A program made the translations under genes and the position numbers. From contig CALHBJ010000006.1 of assembly GCA_937930845.1 (NCBI GenBank), positions 1 to 64,000 on the forward strand: a stretch of 64,000 bases of DNA, read 5' to 3'. Shown in pieces: positions 28,758 to 38,992 of this stretch. Every line of letters starts with the position of its first letter. The stretch's first letter is position 1. This DNA is from an uncultured Rhizobiaceae group bacterium. Lineage in GTDB: Bacteria; Pseudomonadota; Alphaproteobacteria; Rhizobiales; Rhizobiaceae. The notes under the pieces were generated by a model. The model was not told where the DNA came from and did not search any database. It saw only the letters and a list, made by a program, of their open reading frames with translations.

Positions 28758-30188
28758 ATGTTTGATCAAATTCCCAATCTATGGCTTGCAGGCGTTGAAC
28801 TGTGGCTCGCCGGTGGCGCGATGGTTCTGTTGATGCTGGGTGCATTTGCGGGCGAAGATTCGTCACGCACCGTGACCGGCTTTTCCGTAGCTCTTTTGGT
28901 GTTGGCCGCGCTTTCGCTGGTGCTGCGCCCGGAAATCGGCGAGGCGTTCCACGGGGCATTTGTCATGGACACCTTTGCCCAGGTGATGAAAGTCGTTGTG
29001 CTGATCGGTGCTGCGGCGGCAATTGCGATGTCGGTGGGTTTTGCGCGGATGGAAAATTTCAGCCGCTTTGAATACCCAATTCTCATTGTGCTGGCCACAT
29101 TGGGCATGATGATCATGATCTCGGCCAACGATCTGATCACGCTTTACATGGGGCTGGAACTGCAGTCCCTGGCCCTTTATGTGCTGGCCGCAATCAATCG
29201 GGATTCCCTGCGTTCAACGGAAGCGGGGCTGAAATATTTTGTGCTGGGCGCATTATCCTCCGGGATGCTGCTATATGGATCGTCGCTGATCTATGGTTTC
29301 ACCGGGCACACATCATTTGAAGGCATTGCGACCGCCATGGAAAGTGGCCGCAATCTTGGTCTGATCTTTGGTATCGTCTTCGTGCTGGCGGGGCTGGCGT
29401 TCAAGATTTCCGCCGTGCCGTTTCACATGTGGACGCCTGATGTTTATGAGGGCGCACCAACGCCTGTGACCGCGTTTTTTGCCGCTGCGCCAAAAGTTGC
29501 TGCCATGGCGATGCTGGTGCGTGTGGTGCATGGTGCGTTTGAACCGGCGGCCATCGACTGGCGTCAAATCATTACCTTCATCTCCATCGCTTCCATGGTG
29601 CTTGGTGCATTTGCGGCCATTGGCCAGACCAACATCAAACGGCTGATGGCCTATTCTTCAATTGGCCATATGGGATTTGCGCTGGTTGGCCTGGCGGCCG
29701 GCACCCAATCGGGCGTTTCCGGCGTTGTGCTGTATATGATTATCTACATGGTCATGACGCTTGGGGCGTTTGCCTGCATATTGTGCATGCGCCGCAGTGA
29801 CGGAATCGTTGAGCAGATTGATGATCTCAAGGGCCTGTCGAAAAATAATCCCATGATGGCGCTGGTGTTGACCGCGCTCATGTTTTCCCTGGCGGGCATT
29901 CCGCCGCTGGCAGGATTTTGGGCGAAGTATTTTGTTTTTCTCGCCGCCATTCAGGCTGAACTCTACACGCTTTCCGTAATTGGGGTTCTGGCCAGTGTTG
30001 TGGGCGCATTCTATTATCTTCGAGTGGTCAAGGTGATGTGGTTTGATGATCCCGAACCTGGCTTCCTGCCAATGGCGGGGGAGTTGAAAGTTGTGCTGGC
30101 CATCAGCGGCCTGTTCACAATCTTTTATGTGGTCATCGCCGGCCCCATGTCGGATATTGCGACAGCCGCCGCCGCAACCTTTTTCTAA
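28758..30188 (+). CDS. nuoN: NADH-quinone oxidoreductase subunit N
   Basis: 476 residues from ATG 28758. The third antiporter-like subunit: [41 protein letters not shown] and [17 protein letters not shown] are its usual motifs. It ends the complex I operon. birA follows 15 bases later and is probably on the same transcript, an order usual in Rhizobiales. Confidence 0.97.
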   Translation: MFDQIPNLWLAGVELWLAGGAMVLLMLGAFAGEDSSRTVTGFSVALLVLAALSLVLRPEIGEAFHGAFVMDTFAQVMKVVVLIGAAAAIAMSVGFARMENFSRFEYPILIVLATLGMMIMISANDLITLYMGLELQSLALYVLAAINRDSLRSTEAGLKYFVLGALSSGMLLYGSSLIYGFTGHTSFEGIATAMESGRNLGLIFGIVFVLAGLAFKISAVPFHMWTPDVYEGAPTPVTAFFAAAPKVAAMAMLVRVVHGAFEPAAIDWRQIITFISIASMVLGAFAAIGQTNIKRLMAYSSIGHMGFALVGLAAGTQSGVSGVVLYMIIYMVMTLGAFACILCMRRSDGIVEQIDDLKGLSKNNPMMALVLTALMFSLAGIPPLAGFWAKYFVFLAAIQAELYTLSVIGVLASVVGAFYYLRVVKVMWFDDPEPGFLPMAGELKVVLAISGLFTIFYVVIAGPMSDIATAAAATFF

Positions 30189-30203
30189 CACGAGGCAAGC
30201 GTT

Positions 30204-30998
30204 CTGCCTTCATCCCCGGTCGCTTCAAAGCCACTGCCCAACCTGCCCAGCTGGCGGTATGTCGCCTATGGCACAATTGGTTCCACCAACACTGATGCGA
30301 TGGAACGGGCGATGTTGGGCGATCCGGGACGGATTTGGATAACTGCCGAACAACAAGAGGTTGGGCGCGCGCGCCGGGGTCGACAGTGGACATCTGATCC
30401 GGGCAATCTTTATGCCTCATGCCTGTTGGTCGATCCTGCAGAGCGAGCGCATCTGGCAACATTGCCATTTGTGGCCGCACTTGCGCTATTCGATGCCCTT
30501 GTTCACTGCGCGCCCGACATCGAAGCGCGCTTGCGCGTAAAATGGCCCAATGACCTGCTTCTCGATGGCAAAAAAATGTCCGGCATCCTGCTGGAGGCGA
30601 GTACAACGCCGAACGGGCGTAACGCGGTTGTCATAGGGTTTGGGGTGAACTGCAGGGTTCATCCTGCACAAACGCTCTATCCTTCCACTTCCCTGATGGA
30701 AGCAGGCTATTCCATTGGCTCCCAGGAATTGTTTGGTGCTCTTGCCCAGGCCTTTGCCGAAAGGTTGCGAATCTGGGCACAAGGGGCCGGATTTTCTATC
30801 ATTCGCCATGATTGGCGCGAACGTGCCGCAGGCATAGGGGAAGAAATCATTGTGCGGTTTGAAAACAGTGAGTTAAAGGGCAGTTTCGTTGATATTGAAC
30901 AGGACGGACTTCTATTACTAAAACTGGCTGATGGCTCGCTCAAACGTATTTCCACAGCAGACATATTTTTTGCAACTCCCGCACAAAGCGGTGCATAA
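30204..30998 (+). CDS. birA: biotin--[acetyl-CoA carboxylase] ligase with an unusual start codon
   Basis: About 264 residues. Motifs: YGTIGSTNTDAM, GRARRGRQW, VKWPNDLLLDGKKMSGIL and VIGFGVN. This is the short form without the DNA-binding domain, which transfers biotin to carboxylases. The first ATG (30300) would remove the essential biotin-binding STN segment. The conserved frame runs back to the nuoN stop (30186-30188) without ATG, GTG or TTG. CTG 30204 (or GTT 30201) lies 5-8 bases after GAGG at 30192-30195 and is the most likely start. A sequencing error is the other explanation. Confidence 0.85.
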   Translation: MPSSPVASKPLPNLPSWRYVAYGTIGSTNTDAMERAMLGDPGRIWITAEQQEVGRARRGRQWTSDPGNLYASCLLVDPAERAHLATLPFVAALALFDALVHCAPDIEARLRVKWPNDLLLDGKKMSGILLEASTTPNGRNAVVIGFGVNCRVHPAQTLYPSTSLMEAGYSIGSQELFGALAQAFAERLRIWAQGAGFSIIRHDWRERAAGIGEEIIVRFENSELKGSFVDIEQDGLLLLKLADGSLKRISTADIFFATPAQSGA

Positions 30999-31004
30999 GG
31001 CTCC

Positions 31005-32681
31005 ATGAAAAATTCAAAACAAAAAGACGAGCTGATTTTCCTGCCACTTGGTGGCGTTGGAGAAATCGGCATGAATTTCGCCCTCTACGGATTTGGCCCG
31101 CCATCGGACCGTCGGTGGATCATCGTTGATGTCGGTGTGACGTTTCCCGGGGATGATTTGCCGGGCGCGGATTTGGTGTTGCCCGATATCAGCTACATTA
31201 TCGACCGGGTCGACAAGCTGGACGGTATTGTCATTACCCACGCCCATGAAGACCACTATGGCGCTTTGTTGTCGCTGTGGCCGATGTTGCGAGTGCCGGT
31301 TTATTGCACCGGTTTTACCGCCGGATTGCTGGAAGCAAAGATACAGTCAGAGCCCGGTGCTCCGGACATTCCCGTGACGGTTTTTAAAGCGGGCAAGCCC
31401 TTTACCGTTGGCCGGTTTGAGGTTGAAGGTGTGCACGTTACCCATTCCATCCCCGAACCCGTGTCGCTGATGCTGCGTTCGCCGTTGGGCAATATTATTC
31501 ACACCGGCGACTGGAAATTGGATCACGAACCCACTTTGGGTCAAATGACTGATGAGGCTCACTTCAGGCGGTTGGGCGAAGAGGGCGTGCTGGCGCTGAT
31601 TTGTGATTCCACCAACGCGATGCGTGAGGGCGTTTCACCTTCCGAAGAAGACGTTTCGGAAAGTCTCGCCGAAGTGATTGCCGATTCCAAAGGCCGCGTA
31701 CTCATCACCACGTTCTCATCCAATGTGGGGCGTATCCGCTCTATTGCGCTGGCGGCAGAAAAAGTCGGCCGCCGTGTCATGGTGTTGGGTCGTTCTTTGT
31801 TGCGGGTGTGTGAGGTCTCACGGGAATTGGGATATCTTGACGGTATTGCGCCGTTTATGTCGGAAGACGAGTTCCAGTCGGTGCCGCGCAACAAGCTGGT
31901 GGTGATTTGCACAGGTTCGCAGGGTGAAACGCGCGCCGCGCTTGGTAAGTTGTCGCGTGACGAACACCGAAATGCTTCGCTTTCGCCGGGTGACAAGGTT
32001 GTTTTTTCCTCCCGTTCCATTCCCGGCAATGAGCGTGAGATCATCAATATTCAAAATGCGCTGGTCGAACAGGGTGTTGAGATTTTGTTGGATGGTGACG
32101 TGCTCGTTCACGTATCGGGCCATCCGCGCCGCAGTGAATTGGTCCAGATGTATGAATGGACCAAACCGACCATCGGGGTGCCGGTGCATGGGGAGGCGCA
32201 ACACCTCATTGCCCATGCGGGCCTTATGGGCGAGGCGGGAATTCCTGACGTTGCGCCGATCCGCAATGGTGACATGCTGCGCCTTGCACCGGGGCCGGCT
32301 GAAGTGTTGGACACCGTTAGCCATGGCCGCATCTACAAGGATGGCAATCTGATTGGTGACGACGATGCCATGGGTATTCGTCGCCGCCGCGTATTGTCCT
32401 GGGTCGGGCACATTGTCATGAGCGTTGTCGTGGATCGTTCCGGCAACCTGCTGGCAGACCCGGAGATTGCCTGCGAAGGTTTGCCGCGCATGGCTGATGC
32501 CGACGATAGTTTTGAAGATGTGCTTTATGATGCGGGGCTGGGTGCTTTTGAAAGTATTCCGCCCAAAAAGCGCCGTGATGACGGGCGCATCAAGCAGGCA
32601 CTGGAACGTGCACTGCGTGCCGAAACGCGCGATATATGGGGTAAGAAACCTCTGGTGACTGTATTTGTAACACGGGTGTAA
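31005..32681 (+). CDS. rnj: ribonuclease J
   Basis: 558 residues from ATG 31005, 6 bases after birA. Metallo-beta-lactamase nuclease with the zinc motif THAHEDHYGAL, the later HTGDWKLD, the beta-CASP insert (CDSTNA, FSSNVGRI, GRSLLRVCE) and HVSGHPRRSEL. RNase J has 5'-3' exonuclease and endonuclease activity on RNA and is typical of Alphaproteobacteria. It lies between birA and mce as in other Rhizobiales. Confidence 0.95.
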   Translation: MKNSKQKDELIFLPLGGVGEIGMNFALYGFGPPSDRRWIIVDVGVTFPGDDLPGADLVLPDISYIIDRVDKLDGIVITHAHEDHYGALLSLWPMLRVPVYCTGFTAGLLEAKIQSEPGAPDIPVTVFKAGKPFTVGRFEVEGVHVTHSIPEPVSLMLRSPLGNIIHTGDWKLDHEPTLGQMTDEAHFRRLGEEGVLALICDSTNAMREGVSPSEEDVSESLAEVIADSKGRVLITTFSSNVGRIRSIALAAEKVGRRVMVLGRSLLRVCEVSRELGYLDGIAPFMSEDEFQSVPRNKLVVICTGSQGETRAALGKLSRDEHRNASLSPGDKVVFSSRSIPGNEREIINIQNALVEQGVEILLDGDVLVHVSGHPRRSELVQMYEWTKPTIGVPVHGEAQHLIAHAGLMGEAGIPDVAPIRNGDMLRLAPGPAEVLDTVSHGRIYKDGNLIGDDDAMGIRRRRVLSWVGHIVMSVVVDRSGNLLADPEIACEGLPRMADADDSFEDVLYDAGLGAFESIPPKKRRDDGRIKQALERALRAETRDIWGKKPLVTVFVTRV

Positions 32682-32683
32682 TC

Positions 32684-33088
32684 ATGATTGGTCGTTTGAA
32701 TCATGTGGCGCTTGCCGTGCCTGATCTTGCGGCGGCCACTGCGCTTTACCGCGATGCGCTTGGCGCCAATGTGAGCGCTCCGCAGGCTTTGCCAGAGCAT
32801 GGGGTAACGGTGGTTTTTGTTGAGCTGCCAAATTCCAAGGTCGAGTTGCTTGAACCGCTGGGTGAAGGGTCGCCGATCGCCAAATATCTCGAATCCAACC
32901 CCGCAGGCGGCATGCATCATATCTGTTATGAAGTTGATAACCTGCTGGCGGCACGGGATAAGCTCACAGCCACCGGCGCACGGGTGCTAGGGGATGGCAC
33001 CCCAAAAATTGGTGCACACGGGAAACCGGTTTTGTTTCTTCACCCAAAGGATTTTGCCGGCACACTGGTGGAATTGGAGCAAGTCTGA
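32684..33088 (+). CDS. mce: methylmalonyl-CoA epimerase
   Basis: 134 residues from ATG 32684, 2 bases after rnj. Vicinal-oxygen-chelate fold with the metal-binding start GRLNHVALAVPDL, middle HGVTVVFVELPNSKVELLEPLG and HHICYEVDNL, and final GTLVELEQV. It interconverts the methylmalonyl-CoA epimers in propionyl-CoA breakdown. Length matches the family. Confidence 0.93.
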   Translation: MIGRLNHVALAVPDLAAATALYRDALGANVSAPQALPEHGVTVVFVELPNSKVELLEPLGEGSPIAKYLESNPAGGMHHICYEVDNLLAARDKLTATGARVLGDGTPKIGAHGKPVLFLHPKDFAGTLVELEQV

Positions 33089-33090
33089 CC

Positions 33091-33348
33091 ATGTCAATCG
33101 GCACTGCACTGGCGATCTATTTCGTGGTTTGGTGGGTTACCCTGTTCGTTACCCTGCCATTTCGAATGAAGTCTCAATTGGAACTTGGGTCGGTAACGGA
33201 GGGGTCAGATCCGGCGGCGCCCGCTAATCCGCAATTGCTCAAACGCATGTTATGGAACAGCGTTTTGGCCGCGTTCGTGTGTTTCCTGTTTTGGCTGGTG
33301 TTTTATTATTTTGGCGTTCGGGTTGAAGACCTGCCGCGGGCTATTTGA
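33091..33348 (+). CDS. DUF1467 small membrane protein
   Basis: 85 residues from ATG 33091, 2 bases after mce. Two membrane helices (IYFVVWWVTLFVTLPF and VLAAFVCFLFWLVFYYFG) flank a short hydrophilic loop. This is the DUF1467 family, found next to mce in Rhizobiales. Function unknown. Confidence 0.85.
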   Translation: MSIGTALAIYFVVWWVTLFVTLPFRMKSQLELGSVTEGSDPAAPANPQLLKRMLWNSVLAAFVCFLFWLVFYYFGVRVEDLPRAI

Positions 33349-33445
33349 GCCGGTTGGAACTTATCAATCTTTTTGTGCTTGTGTTGTGAGGCCGGGTATC
33401 AACTGGCAATGGCTTGGCAATACAGGTTCGAAATGAGCGAATGCG

Positions 33446-34072
33446 ATGGAACTGATCCGATTGCTGTTTGGCTTTAACGGTCGAATTGACAGGGGCACAT
33501 TTTTTCTCGCCACCACCTGTCAGGGGGCGGTGTTGCTGGCGCTAGGAATCATGTTTTCCGCCATGCCGCAGCTGGCACATGTGGAGGAAATTCAATCCGT
33601 AACGCCCGCCGCGATGGAACAATTTAGCGGCATCCGGGAAGCGCTTTCGACCACAATGATCATCTGGGGCCTGGCTCAGTTGCCGCTGGTGGTGAAACGG
33701 ACGCGGGATATGAATAGAACACTGGGTTTCGCTTGGGGGTATTTCATATTCACCGTGCTTTCTCTTGTTCCCGTTATTTCAACTTTGGGGCATCTTGTAA
33801 CATCGGTGATGTGGGGAAGTTTGAGTTGGCGTGCGTCGCGCCCCGATGCGCCAGACTTGGCTTTGCAAAACAAAACTCCAGCTGATTTGCCCGAAAATTT
33901 GGATACAGTCGATGACGGGCTAAATTATTCTGATGAAGAACTTCTCAAACGTGCAGCCCAACTGCGTGAAGTGGTGGAAAAGGCGAGAGAACCCGCGCTG
34001 CAAGCCGCCACACATCAACCGCATTCGCGGCCGAAATTTGGCCAGCGTCGTGCCGGTTCTTCGCGCGGCTAG
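33446..34072 (+). CDS. DUF805-family membrane protein
   Basis: 208 residues from ATG 33446. The opening [20 protein letters not shown] is the DUF805 signature. Four hydrophobic segments lie between 20 and 125, followed by a hydrophilic tail (from about 130) rich in charged residues and ending in a basic stretch ([12 protein letters not shown]). The tail is longer than in the simplest members. Function unknown. Confidence 0.8.
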   Translation: MELIRLLFGFNGRIDRGTFFLATTCQGAVLLALGIMFSAMPQLAHVEEIQSVTPAAMEQFSGIREALSTTMIIWGLAQLPLVVKRTRDMNRTLGFAWGYFIFTVLSLVPVISTLGHLVTSVMWGSLSWRASRPDAPDLALQNKTPADLPENLDTVDDGLNYSDEELLKRAAQLREVVEKAREPALQAATHQPHSRPKFGQRRAGSSRG

Positions 34073-34115
34073 GCCCAGTGAGTTCCATTTATGTATTGGC
34101 AAAGAAAGAGCTAGT

Positions 34116-34904
34116 TTGACTGTCCTTGTGTTCGATTCAGGTATTGGCGGCTTGAGCATTTTGCGGGAAGCGCGGGTGCTGATGCCGGAACATCGCTTTA
34201 TTTATGTGGGTGATGATGCAGCATTTCCCTATGGCGACTGGGAAGAGGCCGCGCTGATTGAACGTATGTCGGCAGTGTTTGACAATCTTGTTGGCCGCTA
34301 CGATCCGTCGATGATCATGGTGGCGTGCAATACGGCCTCTACCCTCATACTGCCGCATTTAAGAACCCGCTATGACATGCCGGTGGTTGGCACGGTGCCT
34401 GCAATCAAACCGGCGGCGGAGCGCACATCCAGCGGGCAAGTGTCTGTCTTGGCGACGCCCGGTACGGTGCAGCGGGATTATACGAGATCGCTTGTGAACG
34501 AGTTTGCTTCACAGGTGAATGTGCGTTTGATCGGGGCGGAACATCTTGCTGCGGCAGCTGAGCGCTTCATGTTGACCGGCCAGGTGGATGAGCAACTCAT
34601 CGCCTCAGAAATCGAAACCTGTTTTGTTGACCGGCTGGGCGCGCGAACAGACATTGTGGTTCTGGCTTGCACGCATTATCCGTTTCTATCGAATGTCTTT
34701 AGACGTCTGGCACCGTGGCCAGTGGATTGGCTTAATCCGGCTGAAGCGATTGCGCGCCATGCCCGCACATTGGTGGAACACCCGGGCAAGGTGTCTGACG
34801 TTCAAGACGTTGCCGAGTTTACTGGCGGGACGCCGGGCCGTGAGTTGAAACGGTTGCTTTCCGGGTTCGGGCTGACCGTCAAGGAAAGTCCCATTGGTCG
34901 CTAA
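34116..34904 (+). CDS. murI: glutamate racemase
   Basis: 262 residues from TTG 34116, with AAAGAG 5 bases upstream; longer frames overlap the DUF805 gene. The two catalytic cysteines are in ACNTAST and LACTHYPFL, and the substrate site starts [12 protein letters not shown]. It supplies D-glutamate for peptidoglycan. Cytoplasmic. Confidence 0.93.
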   Translation: MTVLVFDSGIGGLSILREARVLMPEHRFIYVGDDAAFPYGDWEEAALIERMSAVFDNLVGRYDPSMIMVACNTASTLILPHLRTRYDMPVVGTVPAIKPAAERTSSGQVSVLATPGTVQRDYTRSLVNEFASQVNVRLIGAEHLAAAAERFMLTGQVDEQLIASEIETCFVDRLGARTDIVVLACTHYPFLSNVFRRLAPWPVDWLNPAEAIARHARTLVEHPGKVSDVQDVAEFTGGTPGRELKRLLSGFGLTVKESPIGR

Positions 34905-34947
34905 GCGCCACAGGCATTGAGTGGCCCACGCGCATTTTCGCAATTGC

Positions 34948-35658
34948 CTATTTCATAAAGTGTTGAACGGGATTGATCTGTCGTCCCCTGGCGTTGAAAT
35001 TATCATTCTGCAAAGATGCGGAAAAAGCACGGCTGATCTTCGGCCAGTCATCCTTGATCATGCTGAAAACGTGCTGGTCCTGGGCCGTTTCGAAATTTCC
35101 CCCTGCCTTTCGCAACAGACCCTCATGGGTAAACCCGCTATTGGTGGCGGCTTGAATGGAGCGGGTGTTGTGGGCATCGACCAGGGCGAATAGCCGACGA
35201 TATCCCAGTTGATCAAAAACAAGCTGCGCTATGGCAAATCTGGCTTCCAGTTGAGCGCGCCGGTCCATGCCGACGACGCTCAGCATTGTACCACTTTCCA
35301 TGGAACCGGCCCAGGGATCGACTATCGCAATTCCCCGCATGCCGACAATCTGATTTTGGTTTTTTGATATGATGGCAAAGTGCAATTGTGTATGGCCTCG
35401 GTCTTTGCTGGACCGCTTGAACGGCACGTGAAAACGCTTTCCTGCTTTTATGCCAGACACTATTTGCCGCATCTGATGGATAAACTGGGACTTGTTCCGC
35501 ACTTCATCAAAACCAAGATAGGTGAGATAGTCATTCGCCCGGGCTGGCCCCAAAACTTCCCACAGGGGAGGGCCATGCCGTTTCACGTCGAAATGTTCCA
35601 GATAGGCATTGGGTGTTTCGATTGTGGCGGCGGGGATGGATGGATAGGGGAGCGGCAT
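34948..35658 (-). CDS. GNAT-family acetyltransferase, copy 1 of a tandem pair
   Basis: 236 residues. ATG 35658 is chosen because AGGAGG lies about 9 bases upstream; an ATG two codons earlier is too close to it. GNAT features: VGMRGIAIV, AIAQLVFDQLGYRRLF, and the acetyl-CoA end NTRSIQAATNSGFTHEGLLRKAG, a RimJ/RimL-like pattern. It shares architecture and many residues with the next gene upstream, so the pair arose by duplication. Substrate unknown. Confidence 0.75.
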   Translation of the reverse strand: MPLPYPSIPAATIETPNAYLEHFDVKRHGPPLWEVLGPARANDYLTYLGFDEVRNKSQFIHQMRQIVSGIKAGKRFHVPFKRSSKDRGHTQLHFAIISKNQNQIVGMRGIAIVDPWAGSMESGTMLSVVGMDRRAQLEARFAIAQLVFDQLGYRRLFALVDAHNTRSIQAATNSGFTHEGLLRKAGGNFETAQDQHVFSMIKDDWPKISRAFSASLQNDNFNARGRQINPVQHFMK

Positions 35659-35660
35659 AT

Positions 35661-36398
35661 TCATGCGCCTCCTTTTCCATTGGTGTCGAGGAATTGCCGC
35701 ACGTTCAAAATCTGCCGGCCCTGCGGATCGAAATTTTTTGCTTGGAGCGAGGCCAGGTGGGCCAGCTTCAATGCGGGCCAATCCTCATCGATGATGGAGT
35801 AAACATTCAAATCGGTTGCGCCAAATTCACCAGCGCCGGCTTTTCTAAGCACCAGTTCGAACGTGTATCCTTGCCTGATGGCGGTGGCGACGGACCGGGT
35901 ATTGTTCATATCACAGGTGGTGCCAATGCGGCGGTAGCCTAGGGTGTCAAACACGAGGGAAAACATCAGGTATTCGGCTTCGCGGGCCGCAATCGGGTCC
36001 AGCCTGGCCATGGTCAAAACCATCATGATATCAACTGACCCAATTTTGCGTTTAACCAATTGGAGGCCGCGCATTCCGATGACTTTGCCGGTTTTGAGCG
36101 AAATGACTGCAAAGAGGCGGGCATTGTGCCGGGACTTGTTGCGCCTCAGGCCGAGATGAAAACCAATATATGACTTGGTGTTGTGGGCACCCTCATAGCG
36201 CTTCATTTTGGCGATGAACTGCTGTTTGGATGTCCCGGCGGGAAATCCAAGCCATTTCATATTGTCATCGATGTGTTGAACATCCATCGCTTCCCACAGC
36301 AATGGTGCGTGTTTGCGGTGGCTGAAATGTTCCAACCGACAATGTTGTCCCTGAATTGAACTCATGGGAATTACGGGGAACAAGCGCTTTTTGAACAT
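35661..36398 (-). CDS. GNAT-family acetyltransferase, copy 2 of a tandem pair
   Basis: 245 residues from ATG 36398; ATG 36365 (MSSIQGQ) is an alternative start, and neither has a clear ribosome site. Motifs VIGMRGLQLV, FSLVFDTLGYRRIG, NTRSVATAIRQGYTFELVLRKAG parallel copy 1. Both end with a shared segment (about 30 residues, with NFDPQGRQILNVRQF here). The stop lies 3 bases before the copy 1 start, so they are co-translated, and uvrD lies just upstream on the same strand. Confidence 0.75.
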   Translation of the reverse strand: MFKKRLFPVIPMSSIQGQHCRLEHFSHRKHAPLLWEAMDVQHIDDNMKWLGFPAGTSKQQFIAKMKRYEGAHNTKSYIGFHLGLRRNKSRHNARLFAVISLKTGKVIGMRGLQLVKRKIGSVDIMMVLTMARLDPIAAREAEYLMFSLVFDTLGYRRIGTTCDMNNTRSVATAIRQGYTFELVLRKAGAGEFGATDLNVYSIIDEDWPALKLAHLASLQAKNFDPQGRQILNVRQFLDTNGKGGA

Positions 36399-36404
36399 GA
36401 CCGA

Positions 36405-38858
36405 TCAGTGGCGTTCGACGAAGGAATCCAGAACGCGCTTTTGCCCTGCTTTTTCAAACTCGATGGCCAATTTATTCCCATCGATGCCAATGATAGCACC
36501 GTAACCAAACTTCATATGGAATACACGCTCGCCTGTGGAAAACGAACTTTCATCCGCGCCAATAACGGATTTGGCGACCAGTTCGCCTTCGATCGTGCGG
36601 GGGCCGCCGGAATAGGTACTTTTATAGCCGGAACGTGTGCCCCAGTTCTTGGCGGTGTCTTCGTTGGCGTGGCTTTGTGCCCGCCGCCAACCTGGAGAGG
36701 AATAGCCGGAGTTAGTAAATGGGTCGGACGTGTCAAACCGGCTCTGGCCATAGGCCCCGCCCGTGCCACCGGCACCATATCCGCCATAATGCCCGGAAGG
36801 CTCCACCACTTCCACATTGTCGGCAGGCAATTCGTCGATGAAACGGCTGGGAATTGAAGCCTGCCACTGGCCGTGAATGCGTCGGTTCGACACGAACCAG
36901 ATATGGCAGTTTTTGCGCGCGCGGGTGATGCCCACATAGGCGAGGCGACGCTCTTCTTCGAGGCCTGAACGGCCCCCTTCATCAAGGCTACGCTGGTGGG
37001 GAAACAGGCCTTCTTCCCAACCGGGCAGGAAAACCGTTTCAAACTCCAGCCCCTTGGCGGAGTGCAAGGTCATCAGGTTAACGGCATCCAGTTCCGGATT
37101 GTTGTCCGTGTCCATCACCAGCGAAACGTGTTCTAGAAAGCCGGGCAAGCTCTCGAATTCTTCCATGGAGCGCACCAGTTCGCGCAGGTTCTCCAATCGT
37201 CCCGGCGCTTCTGCACTGCGGTCGTTTTGCCAGAACTCGGTATAGCCGGATTCTTCCAGGATCATTTCAGCCAGATCCGTATGTTTCATTGTGTCGATGG
37301 CTTGCGCCCATCGGCCAAAGTTCAGCGCCAGGGTTTTCAGTGTGGCACGTGGGCGCGCCTTAAGTTCTTCCGTCTCGACCATTTCCCGCACGGCTGCCAA
37401 CATGGGAATGCGGCGTGCTCTTGCATGGTCACGTACCAGCTTGATGGTCACATCGCCCAGGCCCCGCTTTGGGGTGTTGACGATGCGCTCGAAAGCCAAA
37501 TCATCGGCCGGCTGGCAGGTGACGCGGAAATAGGCCATCGCATCGCGAATTTCCATGCGCTCATAAAAGCGCGGGCCACCCACAACGCGATAGTTGAGAC
37601 CAAGCGAGACGAACCTGTCTTCAAACTCACGCATCTGGAAAGAGGCGCGCATCAGGATTGCGATTTCGTTGAGGGCATGGCCTTTGCGCTGGGCCGCTTC
37701 GATCTCTTCACCGATGGCGCGGGCTTCTTCTTCGCTGTCCCAGCCAGCAGCGACTTTGACCTTGGTTTCGTCAGGATCGGAAATTTCGGTGAACAGGGTT
37801 TTGCCCAATCGCCCTTCATTGTGGGAAATCAAATGGGATGCGGCCTTGAGAATGTGGCTGGTGGAGCGGTAATTGCGTTCAAGGCGAATAACGGTTGCGC
37901 CACGAAAATCCTTTTCAAAGCGCAGGATGTTGTCCACCTCTGCCCCGCGCCAGCCATAAATCGACTGATCGTCATCGCCCACGCAACAAATGTTGGTCTG
38001 TGGTGATCCTTCCATTGTTTCACCTGAAGCATCATCGATCTGGTGCCTGGGCTGGGCGAGCAGGCGCAACCACAGGTATTGCGCCACATTGGTGTCCTGG
38101 TATTCGTCGACCAGAATATATTTGAAACGCTGCTGGTAGTCGGCCAGCACGTCCTGATTTTCCCGAAACAGGCGGATACATTCCACCAGCAGATCGCCGA
38201 AACCACAGGCATTGAGAATTTTCAGCCGTTCCTGATAGGCGCGATACAGTTCACGCCCCCGGCCATTGCCAAATGCCCGGGCTTCACCTTCGGAAATATC
38301 GTCAGGTCCAAGCGCCTTGTTCTTCCAACCGTCAATCAGGCCAGCAAGTTGGCGGGCGGGCCAGCGTTTGTCGTCAATATTTTCGGCCTGAATAATTTGT
38401 TTCAGCAGCCGTATCTGGTCATCGGTGTCGAGGATTGTGAAACCGGATTTCAGGCCCACCAGTTCAGCATGGCGGCGCAGAATTTTCACGCAAATGGAAT
38501 GGAATGTTCCAAGCCAGGGCATGCCCTCCACAGCTTCACCCACCATGGCCGCGATGCGGTTCTTCATTTCGCGTGCAGCCTTGTTGGTGAAAGTCACCGC
38601 CAAAATCTGGCTTGGCCAGGCCATGCGCTGGGTCACGATGTGGGCAATACGTGCGGTCAATACACGGGTCTTGCCGGTTCCTGCCCCAGCCAGAACGAGC
38701 AATGGCCCCTCGGTCGTCAATACGGCCGTGTTTTGCTCTTCGTTGAGGCCCTGGAGGTAGGACAGGGCTGGGCTGTCAACCGCATTGGCGGACCGTGCCG
38801 CGCCAAGGGCGCGTGCGGCAATGCCCTGGGGCGCCTGATTCTCTGCCGGTTTGTTCAT
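36405..38858 (-). CDS. uvrD: UvrD/PcrA-type DNA helicase
   Basis: 817 residues from ATG 38858. Superfamily 1 helicase: Walker A LAGAGTGKTRVL, DEYQDTN, CVGDDDQSIYGWRGAEV, TVIRLERNYRSTSHI, LMTLHSAKGLEFE, VGITRARK. The C-terminal 130 residues hold a Gly/Tyr/Ser-rich spacer (GGYGAGGTGGAYG) and a Tudor-like end (VFHMKFGYGAIIGI). It unwinds DNA 3'-5' in excision and mismatch repair. Known members have this C-terminal layout. Confidence 0.95.
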   Translation of the reverse strand: MNKPAENQAPQGIAARALGAARSANAVDSPALSYLQGLNEEQNTAVLTTEGPLLVLAGAGTGKTRVLTARIAHIVTQRMAWPSQILAVTFTNKAAREMKNRIAAMVGEAVEGMPWLGTFHSICVKILRRHAELVGLKSGFTILDTDDQIRLLKQIIQAENIDDKRWPARQLAGLIDGWKNKALGPDDISEGEARAFGNGRGRELYRAYQERLKILNACGFGDLLVECIRLFRENQDVLADYQQRFKYILVDEYQDTNVAQYLWLRLLAQPRHQIDDASGETMEGSPQTNICCVGDDDQSIYGWRGAEVDNILRFEKDFRGATVIRLERNYRSTSHILKAASHLISHNEGRLGKTLFTEISDPDETKVKVAAGWDSEEEARAIGEEIEAAQRKGHALNEIAILMRASFQMREFEDRFVSLGLNYRVVGGPRFYERMEIRDAMAYFRVTCQPADDLAFERIVNTPKRGLGDVTIKLVRDHARARRIPMLAAVREMVETEELKARPRATLKTLALNFGRWAQAIDTMKHTDLAEMILEESGYTEFWQNDRSAEAPGRLENLRELVRSMEEFESLPGFLEHVSLVMDTDNNPELDAVNLMTLHSAKGLEFETVFLPGWEEGLFPHQRSLDEGGRSGLEEERRLAYVGITRARKNCHIWFVSNRRIHGQWQASIPSRFIDELPADNVEVVEPSGHYGGYGAGGTGGAYGQSRFDTSDPFTNSGYSSPGWRRAQSHANEDTAKNWGTRSGYKSTYSGGPRTIEGELVAKSVIGADESSFSTGERVFHMKFGYGAIIGIDGNKLAIEFEKAGQKRVLDSFVERH

Positions 38859-38992
38859 GAAATGGTCTTAGTGGGTTTTTGACCATAGGGCGAGAGCAAA
38901 GGCGGCGGTGGCGCAATTGTGTTAGTCGAAAAATTAGGGTGCGCTTTGGGCGATGAGCGCTGCCGGGCTAATGTTAATGGCGCCAGATATTT

